64,000 bases of DNA from contig CM061067.1 in assembly GCA_030762895.1 (NCBI GenBank), forward strand, positions 50,431,667-50,495,666, given 5' to 3'. How positions within the stretch are numbered: the stretch's first letter is position 1; each line of letters opens with the position of its first letter. Origin of the DNA: Sophora flavescens. Lineage: Eukaryota; Streptophyta; Magnoliopsida; Fabales; Fabaceae. The notes below the pieces were generated by a model. The model was not told the DNA's origin. It was given only the letters and a program-made list of their open reading frames with translations, and did no database searches. Position numbers and translations under genes: made by a program. This document shows, in pieces, positions 21,441-31,892 of the stretch.

Positions 21441-23616
21441 TCACCGTCGCATCGTATCCATCATTAGACGATGCTCCTCATCCCTCTGCTGCTCCCTCTC
21501 TTGGGAAGCGACCAACATCTGCCTCAACTGAGCAATCTCCGCAGACTCCTGAGGGTAACGTCTGCATGTGGTGGACGCTCCAACCCTAATCTCTAACTTG
21601 CGCAAGGCCCCTTTCCGATAGTTGCCGGCAAGGTCTCCAGCACCGTACAAACGACCCTTATACTTGCCGACGACGACTTCTGCCCAAACATTCAGCGCTA
21701 GCTGCTCGTCCTCCTGTGGGTTAGCTGGGGTGGATGGTGAAGAGGCTGATGATTGAGACCTATGTTGACTCATCCTCTCATGAAACTCCTCCTATTACAA
21801 TACATCAGACTATCAAAATTTGAACAATATGTTACAAGATAAATTATGCAGAAAAATGGACAGAGTTTCCCCTAAAACTACAACATCCCAATGTTTACAA
21901 ACAGAACACCGCAATTTAAATCCATAAATCATCATCAAAAGCTCAATAGGATGCACACAAATTATCATGTCCAAACTAGTTATAACATTTCCAATGTCAG
22001 GCAGTATCAATAGGTCCAAATATAAAGTGACTCTACAGACTCAGTAATCAAAACATGAATAGTATGTTACACGATTAATTATGCAGAAAATTGGACAGAG
22101 TTTCCCTTAAACCTCAAACTTTACAAATTGAACACCACAATTTAAAACTGCAAGTCATCAAAAGCTTAATAAGATTCACACAAAGCAATATATTCAACTC
22201 CCTAAAAGCCAATGCTCAAAAGCCAATGCTAAAACTAGTCATAACATTTGAGGCTCTGTGCCTCTCAAGTCCAGTAAAGTATGAGTGTTACAATATCTAT
22301 TTAAGTCAATAGCTTCTTCAAAAATCAAAAGGGCATATTACCTGAGTGCGCTTGGAGCGCTCATCTATGTACTCGCCGGTAGCCTTCCTAGTATGGGTGC
22401 GTTTGTGAACCTCATGAATCTGTACTCCTCGATTATACCGGCGAGCCTATAACACAAGCATAGATGATTAAGATAACAAGTAATGAACTATGATGTTGGA
22501 ATAAATACATTTAATGCATAAAGAATGACAGTATGAGCATACCATACGATCTACCCACTGCGACTGGGAAATGCTTCCTCCTGTGTGCAGGCTCCCACCC
22601 TTTTCTGATGCTCTATTTTTCTTTGCCTGAGCAGATTTTTTTTTAAATTGATCAGAAGCCCAATAACGATGCAACTCCTCCCAAATACCATCTCCAATCC
22701 AGGATCGCTGTATGCCACTCTTACGAGCCTCCCTAAGCATATCAGAAAGGCGTTCGGAGGCTTTATGGTGAAAGATCCTCTGGATCTCTGACTCATCTTC
22801 GTTCCTCCATGCCGCCTGACCCTGTTTTAAGATAAATAACAATTGTTATACTAATAGTTTCGGAAATAATAAAAACCACATTAAGTAAATTGAAATTTGC
22901 TACTTACTCTAAACGCATCAAACATACTAATCTTCTCATTGTCAGTGAGTTTTCCCCATGATGTAAATGCCCTATGATACCTTTGCTGGATAACAAACGC
23001 GATGGCACTCGCTGCTCTCTTACAAGGAAGGAACCTTAACAGTAAAGACGCATGAACCAATCAAACACATGGTAATAAATTATGATAAAATGCATGAATC
23101 AACCAAACACATAGAAATTTTATTAATTCTTACCCGTTACCACTAGGCCTAATAATAGGTCGACCATCGGGCATGAGCTCAACTACCTCTGACCCATCTA
23201 GCTCCTCTAGCTCCACTGGCTGCTCATGCACATCTGCAACTGAAGGTGAGCGTGAATAGCCTGGACTATATTGTTGCTCCTCATCCACACATGCTGAAGG
23301 AGATGCTCTATAGTGTGCATGTGTCGTGACCCCCGGGGTGGGAATCATATCGAAATGAGGCGATGTAGGTGCAACACATGGAGTCAGTGAAGGTGCTTGC
23401 TATGGTGGGCGCGATGTAGGTACATGTGGGTGTGGTGCTGATCTTTTTGAGAGGTAGCGTTGAAGGCATACGTGAGTATCCGTCTATAGACTCACGAATC
23501 ACTAAATTTGTGGAAGGTCTGTTCCGACGACGACGGGGATTTGGACGGGGGTCAGTATCAACCATAATACCCTTACCCTTATCGATGGGTGGAGGTGGGT
23601 CACGTCCTGCAGACAT
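21441..23616 (-). pseudogene. CACTA-2 TNPA-like protein, five exons
   Basis: This is the putative subterminal-repeat-binding protein of CACTA-2. Exons from splice signals: 23134-23616 (starts MSAGRDPPPPIDKGKG), 22908-23034 (FLPCKRAASAIAFVIQQRYH), 22543-22821 (QGQAAWRNEDESEIQRIF, WIGDGIWEELHRYW, HTGGSISQSQWVDRM), 22342-22446 (ARRYNRGVQIHEVHKRTHTR) and 21441-21791 (LNVWAEVVVGKYKGRLYGAG and a Gln/Glu-rich tail to the stop). Exons 2-5 join in phase. Exon 1 needs a one-base shift near 23450 and has an in-frame TAG near 23400, so the copy is probably inactive. Motif order matches the TNPA gene of CACTA-1. Confidence 0.83.
21800..22230. repeat. Direct repeat in a CACTA-2 intron
   Basis: TATGTTACA, ATTAATTATGCAGAAAA-like, TGGACAGAGTTTCCC and CACAATTTAAA blocks occur at about 21828-21965 and again at about 22060-22185, in the intron between the last two TNPA exons. 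Confidence 0.7.
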
Positions 23617-23667
23617 GTCTACAGAGCAATTTAATGTTAAAACAAAAGTTATCAGATATAGCAATAA

Positions 23668-23790
23668 TATAAGTTATCTAAGTCATAAAGTCAACAAATA
23701 TAACTAACTAATAATCCAACAACCAAAAATAAGTTATCTAAGTCATAAAGTCAACAAGTATAACTAACTAATAATCCAACAGCCAAAAAT
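23668..23790. repeat. Two 60-bp direct repeats
   Basis: AAGTTATCTAAGTCATAAAG, TCAACAA, and then TATAACTAACTAATAATCCA recur with a spacing of 60 bp just upstream of the TNPA start in CACTA-2. Confidence 0.8.
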
Positions 23791-23799
23791 AACTTAATC

Positions 23800-25180
23800 A
23801 TCCAAATCATAAAGTCTTCAGAAGATCTAATACAAATTAACTACGATTTATTCAGAATTTGAGTCATCGTCTTCAAACTAAACCAAAGTTCATCCGAACT
23901 TCCAGATCTTACCCTAGACGCATCAACACCCCGTTTAAAAGCAATAGTTTTCAGGATCATATCTACAATAGAATATAGATGTCATATTACAAGCAAATAG
24001 CATACAACCATACCAGTCTTAGAACAATATATTGAAATCACTTAGTTAATAACAAACAATAAAATAGAGGTGTAGAAATCTCACAGTTCTTCGTGGAATG
24101 ATTCTTGAGAGAAAAGATAAATTCAGACTTCTTTATCCACTACTTGAAATCCGGATTAAAGATGATTCATCCTGTGGTTTTCAGATATTCTAATCAGTAA
24201 CAATGACAAATAACTCAAAGGAATGTCCCAAAAAGAAATAACTCAAACAAACATTTTGAATCAAAAACCTGCTATTGTTTATTAAAGTTTTCGTTTTGTC
24301 AATTTCAGTTTCTATACTTTGATGGGACATTGTATATCTGCATGAAATACTTATGTGAGTTTTCAAGTTAAATAATCCTCATCAAGGTCCTGCCTTCTAT
24401 ACTTTGATCAATTTCAAAAAACCTGCTATCTAAAGTTTTCAAGTTTTATTTGATTCCAGTTAACTATTGCTTATTATTATGCCTCAACTGACTATACTAA
24501 CTGAACCAAAAATCAAGTTTGCTATGTAGATTCCCACTCTCAGTCAGAACACAGTTACAAGAACAGATTGCATACAACACACACTCATGGGTATTCGAGA
24601 GACCCTAACTACTCTCATATCCTAACTCTTTCCTCTTATTCTCAATTCCTGAATGATCCTCTATTCCCCTACCTACTGATGTATACCCTTTTGCACTCAT
24701 CTTAACTGTCTCCAACTCCTCTAGCTGTATTAACAGATTTGGGTCTCACTTTTTGAGCCCTTTGTTCCCTAATCCCTGTTGGCTATTCCTGTACTAACAA
24801 GGTCATACTCATAATACTCAACTTTCAAGCCTGCAAAAGAGCTTAACCATATGATAATAAAATAAGGTTTCAAGACAGTAATTATTAAGATAATCCAAAA
24901 AATTAGCTTGGCATGGAATAATCTAATAACCCAAACAGAAATAAAAGTATCACCACATCAGGCATAATCAAAGGGTGTGAACATACCATGTTGTCATAAC
25001 CTTAAATTAATTTGGCATAATCAACCTCAGCATTCTTTCCCTTCCCAACTTCACTCACTTTCCCTCTATTCTCGATATGAGCCTTGTAAGCTAGAAAAGC
25101 ACAGAGCATAAGTGAAGGATACTGTTAAGACAGTGAAGAAAACTAGTATAAGGGACTAGCTTACCGAACGAAGGACGGAG
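23800..25180. other. Upstream region of the CACTA-2 TNPA gene
   Basis: AT-rich DNA without domain-bearing ORFs lies between the TNPA start codon and the GC-rich right subterminal block. By position it should hold the promoter, leader and any first introns of the minus-strand transcript. I see no reliable core-promoter motif. Confidence 0.4.
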
Positions 25181-25189
25181 GCGCTACCA

Positions 25190-25815
25190 AAGGACTGAGT
25201 CGTGACCAGAGGAAGGCGGCACGGCCGGACCGGAAAGGGACTGGGAGACGCGAAGGTGGGTGGGGGCAGCGTTTAGCTAGGGCACGAAAGAAGGAGTGAA
25301 TGCGGAAGGAGACTTTGAGAGTGGGTTAACCCCACTTTCCCACGGCTTAAGCCGTGAACGGAGGAAGGCGGCACGGTCGGACCGGAAAGGGGCTGGGAGG
25401 CACGAAGGTGGGTGGGGGCGGCGTTTAGCTAGGGCGTGAATTGAAGGAAGGAGTGCATGCGGAAGGAGACTTTGAGAGTGGGTTAACACCACTTTCCCAC
25501 GGCTTAAGCCGTGGGAATTGCCGCTCCTCTTTACGACAGCAAAGGCCGTGGGAAATGCCGTGTAATCTTCACACGGCTCATTCCGTGGGAAAATAAATCC
25601 TTTTCCCAGGGTTCTACCCGTGGGAAACAACAAAATCCGGTAGCTGCGGCCTAACCCGTGGGAAAACAAGCGGGAATGTTTGGCGCTTCTTTTCCCAGGG
25701 CTCGGACAGTGGGAAAACTAGCGAGAGTTTTTCCAAGGCTTCAACCGTGACAAATATTATAATTTCCCAGGGATTTATTTCCTTGAGTAAAAATCCCTGG
25801 GAAATAGCTTAATTT
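25190..25815. repeat. CACTA-2 right subterminal block with 165-bp tandem duplication
   Basis: This GC-rich block has TTTCCCACGGCTTAAGCCGT-type inverted motifs. A roughly 165-bp unit (GGAAGGCGGCACGG, GGTGGGTGGGGGC, GCGTTTAGCTAGGG, GGAGACTTTGAGAGTGGGTT) occurs twice, at about 25205-25355 and 25366-25515. From 25540 to the end, GTGGGAAA / TTTCCCAGGG motifs are dense. The ORF at 25277-25669 reads through this repeat and is not a gene. Confidence 0.88.
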
Positions 25816-25824
25816 CTTGTAGTG

Positions 25825-27366
25825 GATATGTGGAGGTGGGATTGGAAATGGCGAAGGCATTTCTTTGCATGGGAAGAGGAACTATTTCAGCTTTTTAGTG
25901 ATACAATGGTGGGTGCACACCTTAGCAGAGAGGTGGATGATATCTGGGTTTGGATGGCGGATAGTTCTAATAACTATTTGGTTAAATCAACTTATGGTTT
26001 GTTACATGAACAACAACTACCTCTACTATCTAACCCTTCCTTGGCACAGATTTTCAAAAACTTTTGGAAATGCAATGTTCCTTCTAAAGTGTTAGCTTTT
26101 TCTTGGAAGCTTTTGCTTGATAGATTGTCAACTAAATCAAATCTTGCTCTTAGATCGGTTATTACAGGTGACAACCAAACTGTTTGTGTTCTTTGTGGAA
26201 TCCAAGAGGAATCGGCAAAACACCTTTTCATTGATTGCCCCTTCACGGGTCAAGTGTGGTTACAGATCTATAGTTGGATTGGCTCTCATGTTTGTATGCC
26301 AGGTGATATGGCTCAACATTAAATCACTCACAGAGATCTTTTTAGAGTCAAAAGAGAGAGAAAATGTTGGCAAATCATTTGGCATGCAACGGTGTGGTCG
26401 GTATGGCTACTCAGAAATGAAGTCATCTTTAATAGTGGAAAGGTGGAATTATTGGTAACAATCGACTTGGTCAAATCGCGGTCCTGGTTCTGGTTCTTGG
26501 CAGCTAACATGTCTAGAGGTTATAACTTATAACTTGTCGGATTGGCACCTTTGCCCTCTTGGATGTATGTCTTAACTTGGAGTTCTTAGAAGATCCTAGT
26601 GATAAGGATTCACTTGAAAGTCTGCTCAGAATTTGGTGACTAAAGTCTGGCCTATGGTTTTTTTGTCTTGGTGTTCTTTGGCCCTTACCTACTAAGTAAC
26701 TGTCTATTTTGATCTCACTGTGCTGTTCTAGTGTGAGTTGGTGAGCCTATGTGTGCTTGAGTGGCAAACGGTGAGGGAGTGAGTTTTGAGCCTCTGAAAA
26801 AATGGTTTTTGTGAGGAGTGATCAGCAACACAAATTGCAGAGAGAGAGAGAGAGGTTCTTTGGTGAGATGGGAGGAAAGAGTATATATTTTTTAGGCTAC
26901 TGTTAAAGGTGGCAACTAACCTTTTTTATAGCAAAAGTTTGTTTTTGTTCATTTGCAGGTTATCTGGGAGTATATCTTTTGGGTGGACTTTGAAGGAAGG
27001 TGGTTGAAGCAATCATAATTGGTTGTTATCTGGATGCCGGAATAACCTATATGGCTACTGCATTATGGCATACAGGTGGTCTTTTTGAGGCATTCAAATA
27101 GGATTTTTTGATTGGATTGGTTTAGATGGATATTATTTGGGAGATTGGGCTGGTTAATGTAATTTGATTACTATGTGTGCTACAATGGGTGATTGTTTAG
27201 TTATTTTTGTGCGGATAAGTTAGTTTTTTCAACCATAATTGTATAGTTTTGATTTTGGTTCAACTTCTAGCTTTTCCATTATGTAATTTGATTCTTATAG
27301 TCCTTTTGTATATGGGTTTTGGGTACCCCTTGTACTCAATTAATACTACTTTAGCTTATCAAAAAA
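25825..27366 (+). pseudogene. LINE ORF2 C-terminus (zf-RVT) and 3' UTR
   Basis: The frame continues from the upstream LINE half and reads WVWMADSSNNYLVKSTYGLL, NFWKCNVPSKVLAFSWKLLL and then CVLCGIQEESAKHLFIDCPF. This is the zinc-binding reverse-transcriptase domain (zf-RVT) with its C..C..H..C pattern. A TAA after GDMAQH (26320-26322) interrupts it, and the same frame then continues (KCWQIIWHATVWSVWLLRNE, SRSWFWFLAANMSRG). The 3' UTR ends GTACTCAATTAATACTACTT, TAGCTTATC and an A-run near 27366. A degraded target duplication (TTAAAGAAC at 20382 / TATAAGAAC at 27372) is possible. Confidence 0.9.
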
Positions 27367-27410
27367 CAAACTATAAGAACTTTTTAAATATTAATTTATT
27401 ATTAATATAT

Positions 27411-27581
27411 GAGTATTACTAACAAGTGTGCCCCAAGGGCATTATTTAAAAATTTCAAACAAGATAACTATTCATTGAAAAATTAAATATATTTCTTTCA
27501 ATGTATTGAATATGCGATTTTTCATAAAAAAAATTTTAGACTTCTTAAACAATACCCTTAGGATACTCGTAAGCATTTGCC
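27411..27581. mobile_element. Mutator-type MITE, 171 bp
   Basis: Perfect 9-bp direct repeats TTAATATAT (27402-27410 and 27582-27590) flank a segment with imperfect inverted ends. The left end has CTAACAAGTGTGCCCCAAGG and the right end, in reverse complement, has CTTACGAGTATCCTAAGGG, each followed by an ATT.TTTAA motif. A 9-bp target duplication is the hallmark of Mutator-like elements. The older duplicate near 19838 lacks the insertion. Confidence 0.8.
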
Positions 27582-27839
27582 TTAATATATATACCATATA
27601 ATATTACACATTTATTAATATTAAATACATGGGTTATAATAATCAATGCATAACTGCAAATTAGTCAGCAAAACTACATATTATAAAGTTTGTAAAGAAA
27701 TGGACAAAATTTTGGGTCTCACATATAGAGAGGAGTTCATTCACCCAGAATTTAATCTATTGGAGTTACGGAGTGGGGCTGACCTCTTTTCTGAAATGAA
27801 TAGGGGTATGATTAATGATGAGTAAAAGTCATATACCAC

Positions 27840-28265
27840 CATGAACTCCATGCTGTACGAGGATTGTTGATATGGTTTTGAGGAGGGAATAACGCACATC
27901 CTTGGTTGGTAATAAATTGCGCACTTGAACTTCCCGTTCCAATCCCCGTGCTTACCTCTACCTGCTTGTAAATTGACAAAATACAAAGATTTATTATTTT
28001 GTCAAAAATAAAACAAAGATTTATTGTATAAATCAAATACAAAGCATTGAAGGGACACTTATTATAACTTTTAATTACAAGTCAAGTGGCATAAATTTAG
28101 CATGCATAATTAATTTACCACAGATGATGAAGGATGCCCTGGTTGTGGTGCATTCAGTAATGGAGCTGAAGAGTATGTCCATGACTGGGATAACGGATTA
28201 GGACAATCTACAAGAGTGGGAGGCGCAGCATTTTCAGTAGCTAAAAATCCCATCAAGTTCTGAAC
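27840..28265 (-). CDS. Unidentified host gene, middle exons (two)
   Basis: The exon at 28119-28265 (147 bp, 49 codons; VQNLMGFLATENAAPPTLVD, SQSWTYSSAPLLNAPQ) is bounded by TTCAG and GTAAAT. It joins in phase 0 to the exon at 27840-27961 (VEVSTGIGTGSSSAQFITNQ, ALFPPQNHINNPRTAW). That exon ends with two codon bases, matching the start of the next exon at 19136. An alternative donor 3 bp downstream is equally possible. Composition (Ser, Asn, Pro, Gln) is like the 3' cluster. No domain is recognised. Confidence 0.55.
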
Positions 28266-28379
28266 CTGAACAATTATATATAGAAATAGACAAATAAATC
28301 CAAGGTGCAGAAACAAAACATTTTTTGTCAAACTCTTTTCACATTCATTAGTAATGTATGCATTCTCAAAATGGATTTT

Positions 28380-28960
28380 TTATTAAATATTTAATATTAT
28401 TATTTTATTAATATTTTTACTGATTTATTAATAGTAAAGATGAAGTGAAATAAATAATTAATTTTTTTTGACAAAAGTGTTTTATTAATTTTTAAAACAG
28501 AAAATAACTGAATTAAAAATAAATACTGAAAGTATTTATTATTTGAAATAATATTTTACAAGAGATTTTTACAAATTAATCTTCTTTTAAAGTGAACTTG
28601 AGAGTAAAGTAGAAAAGTAAGGTTATATTTCGTTTTTATGCTTTCTTTACACATCATTCTAATTAACAAACTTACCATCTAAGCTTTATTAAATATTTAA
28701 TAATATTATCTTTTTATTAATATTTTTACTGACTTATTAATAGTAAAGATGAAGTGAAATAAATAATTTATTTATTTTAATATTTATTTTTACAAATAAT
28801 ATTATATTATTTTTAATACAACAAATAAAGTAATTAAAAGTAAAAGACTGAAAATATTTATTATTTGAATTATATTTTACAAGAGATTCTTTACGAATTA
28901 GCCTATTTTAAAGTGAGCTTAAAAGTAAAATAGGAAAGTAAAATTATATTCATTTTAATT
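28380..28960. repeat. Direct repeat of about 260 bp, spacing about 307 bp
   Basis: TATTAAATATTTAATA, ACTGA.TTATTAATAGTAAAG, ATGAAGTGAAATAAATAAT, TATTTATTATTTGAA and TATTTTACAAGAGATT occur in the same order at about 28381-28635 and 28688-28945. The sequence is very AT-rich and no ORF is present. It could be a duplicated intron segment or an unrecognised element. Confidence 0.75.
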
Positions 28961-28989
28961 AAATAAAGTATATATTAAGAACTTAACCC

Positions 28990-29086
28990 GCTGTAGATGA
29001 TGGGTATGGCTGGTGGTGCCAACCTAGTTGGGATTACCTTCTTTGTTGTGATGCCTATGCATGCTTTAGCCTTTTATTAAAAAAAA
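28990..29086 (+). mobile_element. Short poly(A) retro-insertion with 13-bp target duplication
   Basis: A 97-bp insert (GCTGTAGATGATGGGTATGG ... CCTAGTTGGGATTACCTTC, ending in an A-run) lies between direct repeats AAGAACTTAACCC (28977-28989 and 29087-29099). The CCTAGTTGGGAT motif is typical of plant LINE 3' ends, so it is probably a severely truncated LINE copy; a SINE is the alternative. Confidence 0.75.
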
Positions 29087-29148
29087 AAGAACTTAACCCA
29101 TTTATTTAGTTGATAAAAATTTAAAACATTGTTTACTTTCTGATTATA

Positions 29149-29432
29149 CTCTCTCCGCTCTCTACTATGAGCAAAAAAAGTACCAAACTTTTTGATCCAA
29201 TATATAAGCAAATTTAATGATGTTATTCCGAAAATGCCCTTCATATAATACAAGTTTTGTTTTTCAATGATTTATTTTATTCCCAACAATACAAGCTGAA
29301 TAAATAAGATGAAGGATAATTTATGTAACAAACTTAATTTTTAAAATAAGATTAACAATATTAAATGAAATTAACTATCCACCTTAATATGTGTTTTATT
29401 TAATTTTTAATTATAAGAGAGACACAATAGAG
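29149..29432. mobile_element. Stowaway-like MITE, 284 bp
   Basis: The terminal inverted repeats are CTCTCTCCGCTCTCTACTAT (left) and CTCTATTGTGTCTCTCTTAT (right, reverse complement), flanked by a TA target duplication. Size, TA target and a CTC.CTCCG-type end fit Tc1/mariner-derived Stowaway elements. Confidence 0.75.
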
Positions 29433-29700
29433 TATATCCAAACTCACTTTAAAGGAATTAATTTTATGTCACAACCTTGGATTTTCTTCGCCCATGAAAC
29501 AAAAAAATATTTAAATGCATTTAATTGCATTGAAGGCTGAAGCTGTGGGCCTGGTTTAAAATTTAATGGCTAAAAACCTTCAGACCGAAGATCTCAAAAA
29601 AAAAAAAAAAAAGGAAAATGACAATCGTTAAGGAATCCATAAAAAAAACTTTTTGTATTGAAAATTTGTTTATTTAATATTTGAAGAAGTTAAATACTTA

Positions 29701-30026
29701 GGTGGCGTTTGGAAGAGCTTATTTAAGCTCCTTTTGACTTATCTGATGACATAAGCTCTTATGCAGTGTGTTTGGCAGAGCTTATAAAAATAACTTATGT
29801 TATCCCATAAGGAGTTTTTGACTTATTTTCATAAGTCACTGGGAGAAGCTTATGGAATTATCATAAGAGCTTATGCACTAAACACCGTCTCCGTGTTTTT
29901 CACTATTCGAATCATCTCATGCCCCTTTCTTTATTTTTCTTTCTTTAAGAGCTTATGGCATAAGCTCTCATATGATAAGGTTTTATGTGATAAGCTCTTA
30001 ATTAAGTTGTTTACCCAAACGCACCC
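29701..30026. mobile_element. Tourist-like (PIF/Harbinger) MITE, 326 bp
   Basis: TTA target duplications (29698-29700 and 30027-30029) flank ends GGTGGCGTTTGG and CCAAACGCACCC. The interior is rich in AGCTTAT / ATAAGCT inverted motifs. The GG(T/G)GCGTTTGG terminus and TTA target are typical of PIF/Harbinger MITEs. Confidence 0.85.
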
Positions 30027-30029
30027 TTA

Positions 30030-30713
30030 ATTTTCCCATAAAAACTTGTTTCTTATTATTCCTTAAACAGTGTTCTTAACATGATCCAAAAAAAAAAATT
30101 GTATGAGACTTTATGAAACCGGACCCATCCCGAGGTCATGCTACACTACAGTGAAGAACAAATTCACTTAAATAAAAATAAAAACTTATTGACTTTTTAC
30201 ATAAAACGGCACCGTAAAAAGTACACAAAAATTATTATTGTAACAAAATCCAAATCAGACGTACCTCGAGTGACACACAAATTTTTATGCTAGTGCTCCT
30301 GATCAATGTTGACTTTTGTTGTTCTTTTCAAAATTGATTTCCTGGTGATAAACAAAATATCCCCATTAGCAGTAGCTAGAATGCAACAGCCACCATACCA
30401 TGTCTGAATTTGCTTGGCAAAAGGGAATTATGAACATATGAACTATGAATGGAAGAATATCCACATTAGTTGAAGAGACCAACAAGGCAAAATAGATATT
30501 TAAAAGAAAAAAAACACGCATCCGACATCCCCAATTCAAACAATGGACAACAACACTACATTTCTTTATGTTTTAATTAATTTTTTTGTAAATTAATTGA
30601 TTGTTTTGCCATACGACAAGATGCTTTGCTTGCCATTGTTCATTAAAAATCATAAAATAAAAACAATTAACATATAATTGACTCAAGAAACACCGAAACC
30701 AATCTCAATTTTA
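30030..30713. other. Intron or intergenic DNA, nothing assigned
   Basis: AT-rich sequence without a coherent ORF, splice-bounded exon or element termini. It lies between host-gene exons on the minus strand and would be intron if the gene model holds. Confidence 0.4.
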
Positions 30714-31061
30714 CATTACTAGAAATTGCGGATTTTCCTATGATTTTTTCGCATGAATTTCTTACGAATTTTACTACAATTTTTCAACAAATAAGATATT
30801 TTCCTGTAGATTTTAATTCGTAGGAAAATTTGGAGGAAATTTTGACATTTCATACGAATTTTTCTGTGGATTTAAATTTTTCCCAAGAAAATCTGCAGAA
30901 AATTTCATGTGGATTTAAAAATCAGCAGGAAAAAATTACGCACGAAGTTATTACATAGGGACAGAGACCCGTAGAAAAATTTGCAGGAAACTTGTTTCAT
31001 GCGGATTTTTGAACGAAATCCGCAGAAAAATCCACATGTAATCAGAAGATTTCTAGTAGTG
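30714..31061. mobile_element. Small CACTA-like element (348 bp), one mutated end
   Basis: The left end CATTACTAGAAATTGCGGAT and right end GAAGATTTCTAGTAGTG form a CACTA-type terminal pair, with CACTA changed to CATTA on the left. The interior has repeated GGATTTTT.CG / CGAAATCCGC motifs in both orientations. The flanking triplets (TTA and AAT) do not match, so a clean target duplication is not seen. It is most likely an old non-autonomous CACTA. Confidence 0.6.
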
Positions 31062-31096
31062 AATTTCTTTGCACCACCTCAGTTAAGCATGATTAC

Positions 31097-31432
31097 CTCA
31101 GGATTAAGGATTTCTCGCATAACAAATGATACCAATCTTAACCTGTGAACAACCAAAAAGAAAAGGAAAAAAAATCATGAGGGGCTCAAAATTGGGAAAT
31201 GATGAACAAGACAATATTCTTCGGGAAAAAAAACGAGGAGTGGAATGTTATGGGCATAAGTTTCCAAACCTTCAAAATCAACAAAACTAAAATAAATATA
31301 TTGTTTGAGTAAATAAAAATAGCGAAAGGAAGAGAGAACAGTTGATATAAGTAATTGTCACCCATCAAAGAAAGCAGAATGATTTGGATGTAAGAGCGAG
31401 GCTTGATTGGAGTGGCAAAATGTAAGTCCAAG
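31097..31432 (-). CDS. Unidentified host gene, 5' exons (two)
   Basis: The exon at 31362-31432 (71 bp; LGLTFCHSNQASLLHPNHSA, ending FFDG) has donor GTGACA. It joins in phase to the exon at 31097-31142 (46 bp; LRLVSFVMREILNPE), which then joins in phase 0 to VQNLMGFL at 28265. A 22-bp exon near 31487-31508 (LRFHNHK) could lie upstream, but this is weak. The true start of the gene is not found: sequence from 31510 to 31890 has no convincing exon, and an LTR follows. The family is not recognised. Confidence 0.45.
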
Positions 31433-31892
31433 CTACAAACATTGAGGAGCTTAATTAAACAAAAGAAATAGGAAAGGCAACCTTATGATTATGGAATCTC
31501 AGGCTGAAATTTTACAAACACAGTCTCTGACCGAATACTGCCTTCAAGCACTTGTTTTATAAGATAAAATTGTATAAAGTACCATAATATGGTACGAGAT
31601 TTATTTATTTATTTCTCTTCAAAAAAAAGTTCTTTTATAGTGAGTAAGTAAGAGTATATTTACCCTTACTTAATTATAATGTATTTAGCTCTCAATCCAC
31701 TTTAGCTAATCAAGAATGAATTTAAACTTACGTTCACTTTTCATTCAAGGTCATTTAGATAAGTCTTATCATTCTTAAGACTACTTTTTGTTACTTAGAA
31801 AATTAATAAGGTCGTTTTCAAATAATTAATGACTTTTTTCTTCGAGTTAATATTGTAGGATCAAGCGCTTACCACTAGGCTAAAAGTTATGA

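Larger units (their letters stand above)
20763..25824 (-). mobile_element. CACTA-2: non-autonomous CACTA carrying TNPA only
   Basis: The 5.06-kb element starts CACTACAAGAATTTT and ends AATTTCTTGTAGTG. It has a perfect 3-bp target duplication GAT (20760-20762 and 25825-25827). Removing one GAT restores the LINE reading frame (GWWDGD then MWRWDWKWRR), which independently confirms the ends. It contains a TNPA-like gene on the minus strand (21441-23616) and no TNP2 sequence that I can find. Its subterminal motif, TTTCCCAGGG / CCCTGGGAAA, differs completely from that of CACTA-1. Confidence 0.95.

Noticed and set aside
25277..25669. 130-aa minus-strand ORF in CACTA-2
   Set aside because: It reads through a tandemly duplicated GC-rich subterminal block; length and content come from the repeat.
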